Origin: Streptomyces hyderabadensis
GTDB taxonomy: Bacteria > Actinomycetota > Actinomycetes > Streptomycetales > Streptomycetaceae
Direction of reading: 5' to 3'
Assembly (NCBI RefSeq): GCF_020404845.1
Contig: NZ_JAIOJZ010000049.1
Location: forward strand, 1-59,050
DNA: 59,050 bases
Part shown: positions 52,001 to 58,912 of the stretch, one piece after another
Layout of the letters: every line of letters begins with the position of its first letter
How positions within the stretch are numbered: position 1 is the stretch's first letter
Notes under the pieces: model-generated
Told to the model about the DNA's origin: nothing
Databases searched by the model: none
What the model saw: the letters and a program-made list of their open reading frames with translations, nothing else
Translations under genes and position numbers: made by a program

Positions 52001-53053
52001 TTCCGCCGCCTGTACCTGATCGCGCTGCGCCGCCAGGGCCGGGGCGAGGAGGCGCTGGAGGTGTACGAGGAGTACGAGCTGTCCGGCGGACGCAGCCCGG
52101 CCCTGACGGCACTGGGCCGGGAGCTGCGCGAGGAGCACGCCGCGCCGGCGGACGAGGCGCCGTGGTCGGAGTACGGGCAGCGCCCGCACGACCCGGACGG
52201 CACCGAGTCCGTCGTGTCCGCCCCGGACGAGCTGCCGGAGGGCCCCTTCCCGACCGAGGACGACCTCTGGACGCCCCTGCTCGACGACGACGCGGGGCAC
52301 GACACGGCACGGTCCCCGGCGGACCGGGCCGCGCGCGAGGAACGGGAGGAACGGGAGGCGGACCGGGCCGCGCTGCGCGAGGCGATGCGGGACGAGGGGC
52401 TGGAACCGGAACCGGAACTGGAACCGGACGAGGAACCGGCATGGGCCGAGGCGGAGGAACCGGATCCGCAGCAGCCGGACCTCGGCCTCGACACCGACTT
52501 CCGCTGCTGCGCCCGCTACGCCTACGCCGACGGCCCGCGGACCGGGCCCCCGGCCCACCCGGTGGCCCCCGACGCCCGCGCGGCCCTGCACGGCGTGGTC
52601 GCGGACCTGCTGGCGGACAGCGGCATGGACGGCGCCTCGTACGAACTCCTGGACGACCGCGGCGGCCTGCTGGTGCTGTTGGCGCCGCGTGCGGAGGCCG
52701 CGCCGCTGCTGAGGGCGACCGTGGCCGGTCTGCCCGGGCTGCTGCCCCGCCTGGGCGGCCCGCGGCTGCGGGTGGAGTTCTGGCAGGTGGAGTTCCGGCT
52801 GGACGGGACCGGGGAGCAGTCGCTGGGCCGCGCCGACGCCGGGGCGGTCGGCGCGGTCCTGGACGCCTCCCCCGCGCGTGCGGTGGTCGCCCTCTCCGAC
52901 TCCCTCTACTACGACGAGGTGCGCGAGGAGGGTCAGGACGGTCCCGCCTTCCCGCCGGACCTCTTCCGGTCGCTGCCCGGCGACACCGGCTGGTACCACC
53001 TGGTCGGGAGCGCCGGGCCCGCGGCGGCGCGCACGGCCGCCGGGAACCGCTGA
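49001..53053 (+). CDS. SAV_2336 (vWA-like) protein with pseudokinase, AfsR-like HTH-BTAD and cyclase-like domains
   Basis: A 1350-aa cytoplasmic multidomain protein. A Pro/Arg-rich stretch (about 50-130) is followed by a vWA-like SAV_2336 domain (about 210-345) with LHLVHDAGPTMPVW in place of a MIDAS DxSxS and LLISDCMG later. A protein-kinase fold (about 572-745) has IRLHR for the VAIK Lys, HGGLKASRV for HRDLKPxN and LFEPG for DFG, so catalysis is unlikely. An AfsR/SARP-like winged helix (about 812-890) and BTAD repeats (to about 1040) follow, then an acidic spacer (EPEPELEPDEEP) and a C-terminal domain (1160-1345; DRGGLLVLLAP, VVALSDSLYYDEV) resembling degenerate actinobacterial nucleotide-cyclase domains. 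It is the likely sensor/hub of the system. Confidence 0.83.
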   Translation: MPTDRPGAPDPPPLPRLADVLGRGAGTGARPTPLELAELLWLAGHMEPAAPDPADAPASGTRPADPPPATADAPDRHRDQDGEGEGDRAGERERDRAGGRGQDRHGRRTRDDRAAGTAPPPGAPRTPLRLPSPAPAPGTSAAQPHSALLAPAPPMLRHTLALQRALRPLKRRSDAPVGHEVDESATADRIARLGAAPEWWLPVLRPVRERWLRLHLVHDAGPTMPVWQPLVRELHTALAQSGVFRTVTLHRAEADGTVRGDGAQIPADGRTVMLLISDCMGPQWREGPAGTRWFGTLRGWARRTPLAVLQPLPEQLWRDTALPPVPGRLLAPHRAAPSASLAFTPYDEAAPRAPEGAPYVPVLEPGPEWLANWAALVASPGGTPYPGAAAALHRPLPADADDRTDLAGLSAEEVVLRFRAGASPQAYRLAGHLALGRPDLPVMRLVQAAVEPDPRPQHLAEVILGGLLTAVPGPPGSYAFRPGVRELLLRGLPRTARNRTHELLLRTGGLIDERAGRSPGEFRALVPSREGTERADGSESFAAISEESARQLTVRERPPARSPFPAALGARYRPTRRLTPSGRIWLAEDTGPQQAAPGPTAANRTVAIRLHRTDSDPASHRAFLRDARRLTRLSHPNLVTVLDAGVEDDVPYVVMEHLDGIALSALTRSDDPRLPVPLTVSVGAQLARALTALHRAGVAHGGLKASRVVLLPDGTVRLSLFEPGRAAGPAGRSADLRALCDLLLRLTSGAPQPAVPVDSRRLDRLPRSLRIHYAHAFDQLMSPSSATQARGLELLADPQLLTRAKEAYAPRRYRALGPLRVDVPDGSSRPAPEVHALLAMLLLKHGRTVTHEELRWGLWDPGDEPRNPRAEVTRLAARLADVLGPGVLAKSAHGYGLHTSADDLDLVRCDELVRRAEAAGLRDALTEAHGLVTEALALWGDAGPLADVPGPAARTARTRLLRLRLALHTRRAELDLALGEYDRASTDLAGLLRAHPHREDFRRLYLIALRRQGRGEEALEVYEEYELSGGRSPALTALGRELREEHAAPADEAPWSEYGQRPHDPDGTESVVSAPDELPEGPFPTEDDLWTPLLDDDAGHDTARSPADRAAREEREEREADRAALREAMRDEGLEPEPELEPDEEPAWAEAEEPDPQQPDLGLDTDFRCCARYAYADGPRTGPPAHPVAPDARAALHGVVADLLADSGMDGASYELLDDRGGLLVLLAPRAEAAPLLRATVAGLPGLLPRLGGPRLRVEFWQVEFRLDGTGEQSLGRADAGAVGAVLDASPARAVVALSDSLYYDEVREEGQDGPAFPPDLFRSLPGDTGWYHLVGSAGPAAARTAAGNR

Positions 53054-53192
53054 ACGCTGCGCGCCCCCCGTTCAGCGGCCCCCCGCCCGGCCCCCTCCAG
53101 CGGGCGCCCGCCCGCGCCGCCGCGCACGATCGGAGCCTGGAGGCCGTCCACCGGGCGGCCCCGCACGGTCCGCGCTCTCGGGAGGATTCGCC

Positions 53193-54257
53193 ATGACCGC
53201 CAGTACTGCCAATACCGCCAGTCTGGAGGCGCTGCGCCGCTGCCACTTCGCCGTCGACCTGGGCGCGGCGCGGACCCGCGTCTATGTGAAGGGTGCCGGG
53301 CTCGTCGTCGACCAGCCGTCCGCCGCGGCGGTCAACACCCGCACGGGCGCCCTCATCGCGGTCGGCGAGTTCGCGGAGAAGATGACCGGCCGCACCCCCG
53401 GCTACATCCGCGTCGTGCGGCCCGTCTCCGGCGGCACGGTGGTCGACATCGAGATGGCCCAGCGCATGCTGCGCCACCTGCTCGGCGACCGGATCCGGCG
53501 CGCCCTGCGCCGCAAGCCCCGGCTGCGGGCCGCCGTCTGCACCCCGCACGACGCGGACCCGCTGTCCCAGCGCGCGGCGATCGAGACGCTGGTCGGGCTC
53601 GGGGCGCGCCGGGTGGAACTGGTCGACACGCTCATCGCGGCGGCGGTCGGCTGCGGACTGCCCGTGGAGCAGCCCGAGGCGACCATGATCATGGTGTGCG
53701 GGGCGCACGCCACGCAGGTCGCGGTGCTCTCGCTCGGTTCGATCGTGACCGCCGAGCGCATCCCGGTGGGCGGCGAGGCCGTGGACCACGCGATCGTGCA
53801 GCTGCTGCGCCACCAGCACGAGCTGGTGCTGCCCAGCCAGTCGGTGCGCCCGCTGCAGCTCGCCCTGTCCGGCAACGGGCTGACCCCGCAGGGACCGGCG
53901 TCCACCGAGATCCACGGCCGGGACGTGGCGACCGGTCTGGCCCGCAGTGTGCGGGTCGACACCGCCACGGTGCGCAACGCCATCCAGACGCCGCTGACTG
54001 CGGTGCTCGACGGCATCGGCAAGGTGCTGCGGGACTGCCCGCCCGACCTGGTCGCGGACCTCGCCGACCGCGGGATCATGATGGTCGGCGGGAGCGCGCT
54101 GCTGCCCGGCTTCGACCAGATGCTGCGTCAGGCCACCGGCATGCCGGTGCACATCGCGGAACGGCCGGACGTGTGCGCGGTCCAGGGCCTCGGCAGCATG
54201 CTGGAGGGCCGGGTCGAGCCGCTGGTCCTGCACCCGACGACCGCCGACTCCGACTGA
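53193..54257 (+). CDS. mbl: MreB-like protein Mbl with degenerate ATPase motifs
   Basis: A 354-aa actin-like protein. Phosphate-1 motif is recognisable (HFAVDLGAARTRVYVKG), and GRTPGYIRVVRPVSGGTVVDIEMAQRMLRHLL is MreB-like. Phosphate-2 is MIMVCGAHATQVAVLS instead of DIGGGTTEVAV, the family ERR motif reads LSQRAA, EEP reads VDT, and the adenosine loop is MMVGGSALLPG. Nucleotide hydrolysis is thus doubtful. In S. coelicolor an Mbl contributes to spore wall synthesis together with MreB; this is probably the same gene. GGAGG lies upstream of the ATG. It follows the conflict operon by 139 bases. Confidence 0.85.
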   Translation: MTASTANTASLEALRRCHFAVDLGAARTRVYVKGAGLVVDQPSAAAVNTRTGALIAVGEFAEKMTGRTPGYIRVVRPVSGGTVVDIEMAQRMLRHLLGDRIRRALRRKPRLRAAVCTPHDADPLSQRAAIETLVGLGARRVELVDTLIAAAVGCGLPVEQPEATMIMVCGAHATQVAVLSLGSIVTAERIPVGGEAVDHAIVQLLRHQHELVLPSQSVRPLQLALSGNGLTPQGPASTEIHGRDVATGLARSVRVDTATVRNAIQTPLTAVLDGIGKVLRDCPPDLVADLADRGIMMVGGSALLPGFDQMLRQATGMPVHIAERPDVCAVQGLGSMLEGRVEPLVLHPTTADSD

Positions 54258-54289
54258 TCGGCCACCGGGGTCCCGAGGAGGCCGGGCGC

Positions 54290-55714
54290 ATGACCGGGCA
54301 GCCCGCGCCGCCCCGGCTGACCCGGCTCCTCGAAGCCCTCCTGGGCGTCGGCACCGGCCTGGATCTGCGCGGTGTCCTGCAGCGCATCGTGGACGGCGCC
54401 GCCGAACTGACCGGCGCCGCGGGCGCGGCCCTGGTCGTCACGGACCCCGGCGAGGGCGGCCTGGCCGGGATCCGCACCCCGGGCCCCGGTCCGGTGCCGG
54501 GGACGGGGCCCGTGCTGCGGGTGCCCGTCCAGGTGCGGGACGAGGAGTTCGGCGAGCTGCGGCTGGCCGGACGGCCCGGGGCGGCACCGTTCACCGTCGA
54601 GGACGAGCAGCTGCTGCGGGTCCTGGCCACGCAGGCCGGTGTCTCGATCGGCAACGCCCGGCTGTACGAGACGGCCCGGCAGCGCGAGCGCTGGATCGAG
54701 GGCGCGGCGGCCGTCACCACCGCGCTGCTCACCGAGGAGGGCGCCGACGACGCGCTGACCACGGTGGCCGAACGGGCCCGGCTGCTCGCCGGCGCCTCCG
54801 CGGGCGTCATCCTGCACCCGACCGCCGAGGGCGGCATGGAGATCGTGACGGCCTCCTCGCCGGACGACCCGGACGGCATGGTCGGCGCGACCATCGCGCC
54901 GGGCAGTCCCGTGCTGGAACAGCTCCTGGGCGGCGAGCCGGTGTTCATCGAGGACTCGGCGACCGATCCCCGTATGACGACCCACGTACGGCACCGGTTC
55001 GGGCCCAGCATGATGCTGCCCCTGCAGGCCGACGGCCGGCTCATCGGCACCCTCGCCCTGCCCCGCCGGCGCGGCGGGCGCCCGTACACGGAGCTGGAAC
55101 GGCTGCTCGCGACGCAGTTCGCCTCGCAGGCGGCGCTCGCCCTCGTGCTGGCCGACGCCCGGCGCGGCCGGGAGCGGCTGGCGGTCTACGAGGACCGCGA
55201 CCGCATCGCACGCGACCTGCACGACCTGGTGGTGCAGCGGCTGTTCGCCACCGGCATGATGCTGGAGTCCACGCGGCGCCGCCCGGGTGCCGAGGACGTC
55301 CGCGACATCCTCGGCCGTGCGGTGGACGAGCTGCGCTCGACGGTCGGTGAGGTCCGCACCACCATCTTCGCGCTCCAGCAGCCCCCGGCGGACCCGCCGA
55401 CCGGACTGCGCGGCCGGGTGCTGCGCGAGACCGCGTCCGCCGCCGCCCGGCTCGGCGTCACACCGTCCACGCATTTCCGCGGCGCCGTGGACACCCGGGT
55501 GCCCGACCGGGTCGCCGACCGCCTCGTGACCGCCCTCCGCGACGCCCTGGCCGACGCGGCCGCCCGCCCGGGCGTATCCCGCGTCGAGGTCACCGTGGAG
55601 ACGCCCGCCCCCCTGCCGCAGGGCCGGGGAGGGGTGCGGCTGAGCGTCTTCGACGACGGCGAGGGCGAGGACGGGACGCGGGGGACGACGGTCACGTGGT
55701 GGGCGCCGCTCTGA
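54290..55714 (+). CDS. GAF-domain histidine kinase (NarL/DevS-type) with altered ATP site
   Basis: A 474-aa cytoplasmic sensor kinase. Two GAF domains (about 18-130 and 140-285); HisKA_3 dimerisation domain RDRIARDLHDLVVQRLFATGMML with His near 311; catalytic domain (about 380-474). The N box reads LVTALRDALADAAARPG, with Asp where family members have Asn in SNVARHA. A DDGEG (G1) is present. The usual G2 motif is not clear. No response regulator gene is beside it. The gene is 32 bases after mbl and probably co-transcribed. Confidence 0.85.
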   Translation: MTGQPAPPRLTRLLEALLGVGTGLDLRGVLQRIVDGAAELTGAAGAALVVTDPGEGGLAGIRTPGPGPVPGTGPVLRVPVQVRDEEFGELRLAGRPGAAPFTVEDEQLLRVLATQAGVSIGNARLYETARQRERWIEGAAAVTTALLTEEGADDALTTVAERARLLAGASAGVILHPTAEGGMEIVTASSPDDPDGMVGATIAPGSPVLEQLLGGEPVFIEDSATDPRMTTHVRHRFGPSMMLPLQADGRLIGTLALPRRRGGRPYTELERLLATQFASQAALALVLADARRGRERLAVYEDRDRIARDLHDLVVQRLFATGMMLESTRRRPGAEDVRDILGRAVDELRSTVGEVRTTIFALQQPPADPPTGLRGRVLRETASAAARLGVTPSTHFRGAVDTRVPDRVADRLVTALRDALADAAARPGVSRVEVTVETPAPLPQGRGGVRLSVFDDGEGEDGTRGTTVTWWAPL

Positions 55715-55715
55715 G

Positions 55716-55755
55716 GCCGGACAGAGCCGGACGGGGCCGGACGGGGCCGGGCAGG
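55716..55755 (+). repeat. 10-bp tandem repeats (GCCGGACGGG) after the kinase gene
   Basis: About four imperfect copies of a 10-base unit (GGCCGGACAG, AGCCGGACGG, GGCCGGACGG, GGCCGGGCAG) directly after the stop codon. They could act as unstructured or slipped spacer; no protein is coded. Confidence 0.6.
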
Positions 55756-55830
55756 CGGCCCGGTCGGGTGGTGCCGGCCTCGCAGGCGGGGTACCCGGCC
55801 GGGGACCGCCCGGCAGGAGGAGGTACCACG

Positions 55831-55977
55831 ATGAGCGAGCCGACCCCGTCCCAGGCCGAGGGCGAACGCGACGACGAACCGGACACGCCGGACGTGCCCC
55901 ACACCACTCCCTCCCAGGCGGAGGGCGAACGCGAGGACGAAGTCGAGAGCACCGAGGAGGAGCCGGGAGCCCGGTGA
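55831..55977 (+). CDS. 48-residue acidic peptide with a duplicated TPSQAEGER motif
   Basis: ATG preceded by GGAGGAGG 7 bases upstream. The sequence is disordered and acidic, with two copies of TPSQAEGER-[DE]-DE (residues about 5-16 and 26-37). No signal peptide or membrane helix. Small Streptomyces proteins with PSQAEGER are known to me only as hypotheticals. It could be a flexible protein partner, a substrate of modification, or a regulator. It is followed by a small palindrome. Confidence 0.65.
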   Translation: MSEPTPSQAEGERDDEPDTPDVPHTTPSQAEGEREDEVESTEEEPGAR

Positions 55978-55985
55978 CACGTCTC

Positions 55986-56000
55986 CCTGACGGTGTCAGG
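55986..56000. promoter_or_regulatory. Palindrome CCTGAC-ggt-GTCAGG
   Basis: Perfect 6-bp arms with 3-base spacer, followed by AAAATCT, 132 bases before the MMPL start. It may be a short terminator for the small peptide or an operator for the MMPL gene. Confidence 0.4.
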
Positions 56001-56131
56001 AAAATCTCGCACTGCCAAAGCTGCTTGCCGCGTGGATAGCGTCATGGCCGGCGACGGGGCAGCGGCTCCGCCGCATCCCCACACCAGCGCGGGCCATGGG
56101 TGCACGCCGTGAGAACGCAAGGAGACAGTGC

Positions 56132-58363
56132 GTGTTTGAACGCATGGCCGAACTGGCGATCCGCCGGTCCCGGCTGGTACTCGTCGTCGCAGCCGTGACC
56201 GTGGTCCTCATGGGAGTCCTGGGCGCCGGCGCGTTCGGCAAGCTCCTGCCCGGTGGCTTCGACGACCCGTCCTCGCAGTCCAGCAGGGCCAAGGCGGTCA
56301 TCACCGAGAAGTTCGGCGGGGAGTCGAACCTGGTCCTGCTGGTCCGTGCCCCCGAGGGCGGCGTCGACGGCGCGGAGGCCAGGCAGCAGGGCGAGGCGCT
56401 GACGGCCGGCCTCAAGAAGGAGGAGACGGTCGCCAACGTGATCTCGTACTGGGACACGGGCAACCCGGACCTCCGTTCCGCGGACGGCAGTCAGGCGATG
56501 GTGCTCGCCCATGTGAAGGGCGGTGACACCAAGGAGCGGGAGAACGCCGCGGAGATCATCGACGAGTACGCCGGCACCGAGGACGGCGGGCTCACCGTCG
56601 AGGCCGGCGGCAGCGCGGCCGTGGGCGACGACATGGGGACCTACTCCTCCGAGGACCTCGTCCTCGCCGAGACCATCGCCCTGCCCCTGACCCTGCTGCT
56701 GCTCCTGTTCGTCTTCGGCAGCGTGGTCTCGGCCCTGCTGCCGCTGGCCGTCGGACTCATCGCGATCGCGGGCACGTTCGCGGAACTCTTCCTCCTCGGC
56801 AGCGTCACCAGCATCTCCGTGACCGCCACCAACCTGACCACCGCCCTGGGGCTCGGCCTCGGCATCGACTACGCGCTGCTGATGGTCAGCCGGTTCCGCG
56901 AACAGCTCGCGAAGGGCGCGAGCGTGGACGACGCCGTCCGGCACACCGTGCACACCGCGGGCCGTACCGTCGCCTTCTCCGCCGCCACGGTGGCGGTCGC
57001 GCTCGCGGCGCTCCTGGTCTTCCCGCAGTACTTCCTGCGCTCGTTCGGGTACGCCGGCGTCGGCGTGGTCGCCATCGCCGCCGTCAGCACCCTGTTCGTG
57101 ATGCCGGCCCTGCTCCACGTCCTGGGGCACCGGGTCAACAAGGGCAGGCTGCCGTGGGCGGGCAAGGCCGAGCGGCGGGACGGCTCCCGGGTGCCCTTCT
57201 GGGGACGGCTGGCCCGCACCGCCATGCGCCGGCCCGCTCTCACCGCGCTGCCGGTGCTCGCGGTGCTGCTGCTGGCGGCGAGTCCGCTGCTGGGCATCTC
57301 CATCGGCATCGCGGACGAGCGCTCGCTGCCCGAGGACGCGGGCAGCCGCCGGGTCTCGGCCCAGCTGGCGGAGAACTTCAACGGCAGCGACGCGGCGGCG
57401 ATCCACGTGGTCATGGACGAGTCGGTGGGCACGGCACCGCTGGGCTCGTACGCGGGCGAGCTGTCGCGGCTCGACGGCGTCGTCCGTGTCGAGGCGTCCA
57501 CCGGGACCTACACCGACGGGCAGGCCACCGCGCCCGGTCCGCGCAACGCCGTGCTGGGCCGCCCCGAGGCGCAGCGGATCAACGTGGTGAGCGACCTGGC
57601 CCCGATGTCCGACGCGGCCCAGGACCTGGTCGAGGACGTACGGGCGGTCGCGGCGCCCGAAGGGACCGACCCCCTGGTGGGCGGGCGGGACGCCGCGCTG
57701 GTCGACTCCAAGGACTCCATCACCGGCCTGGTCCCGCTCGCCGGCGGCCTGATCGCGCTCACCACCTTCGTCCTGCTGTTCCTGTTCACCGGCAGCGTGG
57801 TCCAGCCGCTGCGGGCACTGGTGCTCAACGTCGCCAGCCTGGGCGCGGCCCTCGGCGTCATGACCTGGATGTTCCAGGACGGCCACTTCTCGGACCTGTT
57901 CGGCTTCACGCCGCAGCCGATGGAGGTGTCGATGACGCTGCTGATGTTCTGCATCGCCTTCGGCCTCTCGATGGACTACGAGGTGTTCGTCACCAGCCGG
58001 ATCAAGGAGCTGCACGACCGGGGCGCGGACCACGAGAGCGCGGTGGTCGACGGCCTCGGCCACACGGGACGCATCGTCAGCGCGGCGGCCTGCCTGCTGG
58101 CGGTGAGCTTCTTCGCCTTCGGCACGGCCGGCATCAGCTACATGCAGATGTTCGGCCTGGGCAGCGGACTGGCCATCCTGATCGACGCCGTCGCCGTCCG
58201 GGGCGTGCTGGTGCCCGCCGCGATGCGCCTGCTCGGCCGTTCGGCCTGGTACGCCCCGCCGTTCCTGCGCCGGGCGCACGACCGCTTCGGCCTCAGCGAG
58301 GGCGGCCACGAGCCGGCCCCGGCACCGGAGCGGACCCACGAGAAGGACCCGACGGCAGTCTGA
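56132..58363 (+). CDS. MMPL/RND-type lipid transporter
   Basis: A 743-aa membrane protein with two MMPL halves. The first helix is RLVLVVAAVTVVLMGVLG; each half carries the proton-relay motif (GLGLGIDYALLMVSRFREQL about 245-265 and AFGLSMDYEVFVTSRIKEL about 610-630), with large extracytoplasmic loops after helices 1 and 7. GTG 56132 has AAGGAGA 7 bases upstream; the frame opens earlier but without a ribosome site. MMPL proteins export lipids in mycobacteria; streptomycete paralogues often move polyketides or lipids. Substrate unknown. Confidence 0.9.
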   Translation: MFERMAELAIRRSRLVLVVAAVTVVLMGVLGAGAFGKLLPGGFDDPSSQSSRAKAVITEKFGGESNLVLLVRAPEGGVDGAEARQQGEALTAGLKKEETVANVISYWDTGNPDLRSADGSQAMVLAHVKGGDTKERENAAEIIDEYAGTEDGGLTVEAGGSAAVGDDMGTYSSEDLVLAETIALPLTLLLLLFVFGSVVSALLPLAVGLIAIAGTFAELFLLGSVTSISVTATNLTTALGLGLGIDYALLMVSRFREQLAKGASVDDAVRHTVHTAGRTVAFSAATVAVALAALLVFPQYFLRSFGYAGVGVVAIAAVSTLFVMPALLHVLGHRVNKGRLPWAGKAERRDGSRVPFWGRLARTAMRRPALTALPVLAVLLLAASPLLGISIGIADERSLPEDAGSRRVSAQLAENFNGSDAAAIHVVMDESVGTAPLGSYAGELSRLDGVVRVEASTGTYTDGQATAPGPRNAVLGRPEAQRINVVSDLAPMSDAAQDLVEDVRAVAAPEGTDPLVGGRDAALVDSKDSITGLVPLAGGLIALTTFVLLFLFTGSVVQPLRALVLNVASLGAALGVMTWMFQDGHFSDLFGFTPQPMEVSMTLLMFCIAFGLSMDYEVFVTSRIKELHDRGADHESAVVDGLGHTGRIVSAAACLLAVSFFAFGTAGISYMQMFGLGSGLAILIDAVAVRGVLVPAAMRLLGRSAWYAPPFLRRAHDRFGLSEGGHEPAPAPERTHEKDPTAV

Positions 58364-58393
58364 CCACGCGGGACACCCCGCCGCCGAGGAACC

Positions 58394-58428
58394 CCGTGCC
58401 CGTCTCCGTCCCCCGGAGGCGGGCACGG
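58394..58428 (+). terminator. Terminator hairpin after the MMPL gene
   Basis: CCGTGCCCGTCTCCG pairs with CGGAGGCGGGCACGG (15 pairs, one G-T) around a 5-base loop, 31 bases after the stop. Confidence 0.8.
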
Positions 58429-58514
58429 CCGCTGCGACGGCCGGAGGATGCCCGGCCCGACGAGGTTTCAGACCCCGGCGCAGGTGAGAACGTTCCTGCG
58501 GCGAGGCGCACGAG

Positions 58515-58550
58515 TGGGGCGGGTGGGACTCGAACCCACGGCCGACGGAA
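58515..58550 (-). other. tRNA 3'-half remnant, probable attachment site
   Basis: Read leftward the sequence gives a complete T-arm (GTGGG-TTCGAGT-CCCAC, 58539-58523) followed by an acceptor strand CCGCCCC and discriminator A (58522-58515). No matching 5' acceptor (GGGGCGG), D-arm or anticodon arm occurs in the next 90 bases. This is the signature of an integrated element that duplicated the 3' end of a tRNA gene; the intact copy would be to the right of the window. Isotype cannot be assigned. Confidence 0.6.
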
Positions 58551-58912
58551 ATGAGTCCTTTCTGATCTTCCGATCCGTCCCGGCTCTTACCCCGTCTTTC
58601 CTATAACCGCAGGTCAGAGGCGTTTTGCCGTTCGGGCTCTGCGCCGACCTTCCTGATCTTTCCGGGTCCTTCCGTCCCCTGCGTGTCCCCTGGCAGTCCC
58701 CCGAGAGCCTTCCCAGACGAGGCGCACGGGGACGGCACCCCTCATCCTGGATCTGCCGGGGCACCGCCCTGTTTCAACACGGACCGTTGACTGGACTTAC
58801 CCTTGCGGCCAGCACGCGAAGGTGCAGGTCAGCCACATTATTACTCACGGTTCCGTCGAGGGAAGCCGACCGGAGTAGACCGTACGGCATGCCCCTGGAT
58901 CGGGTGCGGGGC

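Larger units (their letters stand above)
58364..58912. other. 549-base gap with terminator, tRNA-like 3' half and element DNA
   Basis: No credible gene was found here. It contains the MMPL terminator, the tRNA remnant at 58515, and repeats such as CTGATCTT-TCCG (58562, 58650). From about 58540 the sequence is less GC-rich, with CATTATTACTCAC, suggesting foreign DNA. Confidence 0.55.

Noticed and set aside
58515..58600. Intact tRNA gene
   Set aside because: The T-arm and acceptor 3' strand are present, but the 5' acceptor, D-arm and anticodon arm are not found.
58468..58764. 98-codon leftward frame crossing the tRNA remnant
   Set aside because: Its GSSPTRPT part is only the translated tRNA T-arm, and the rest shows no domain or ribosome site.
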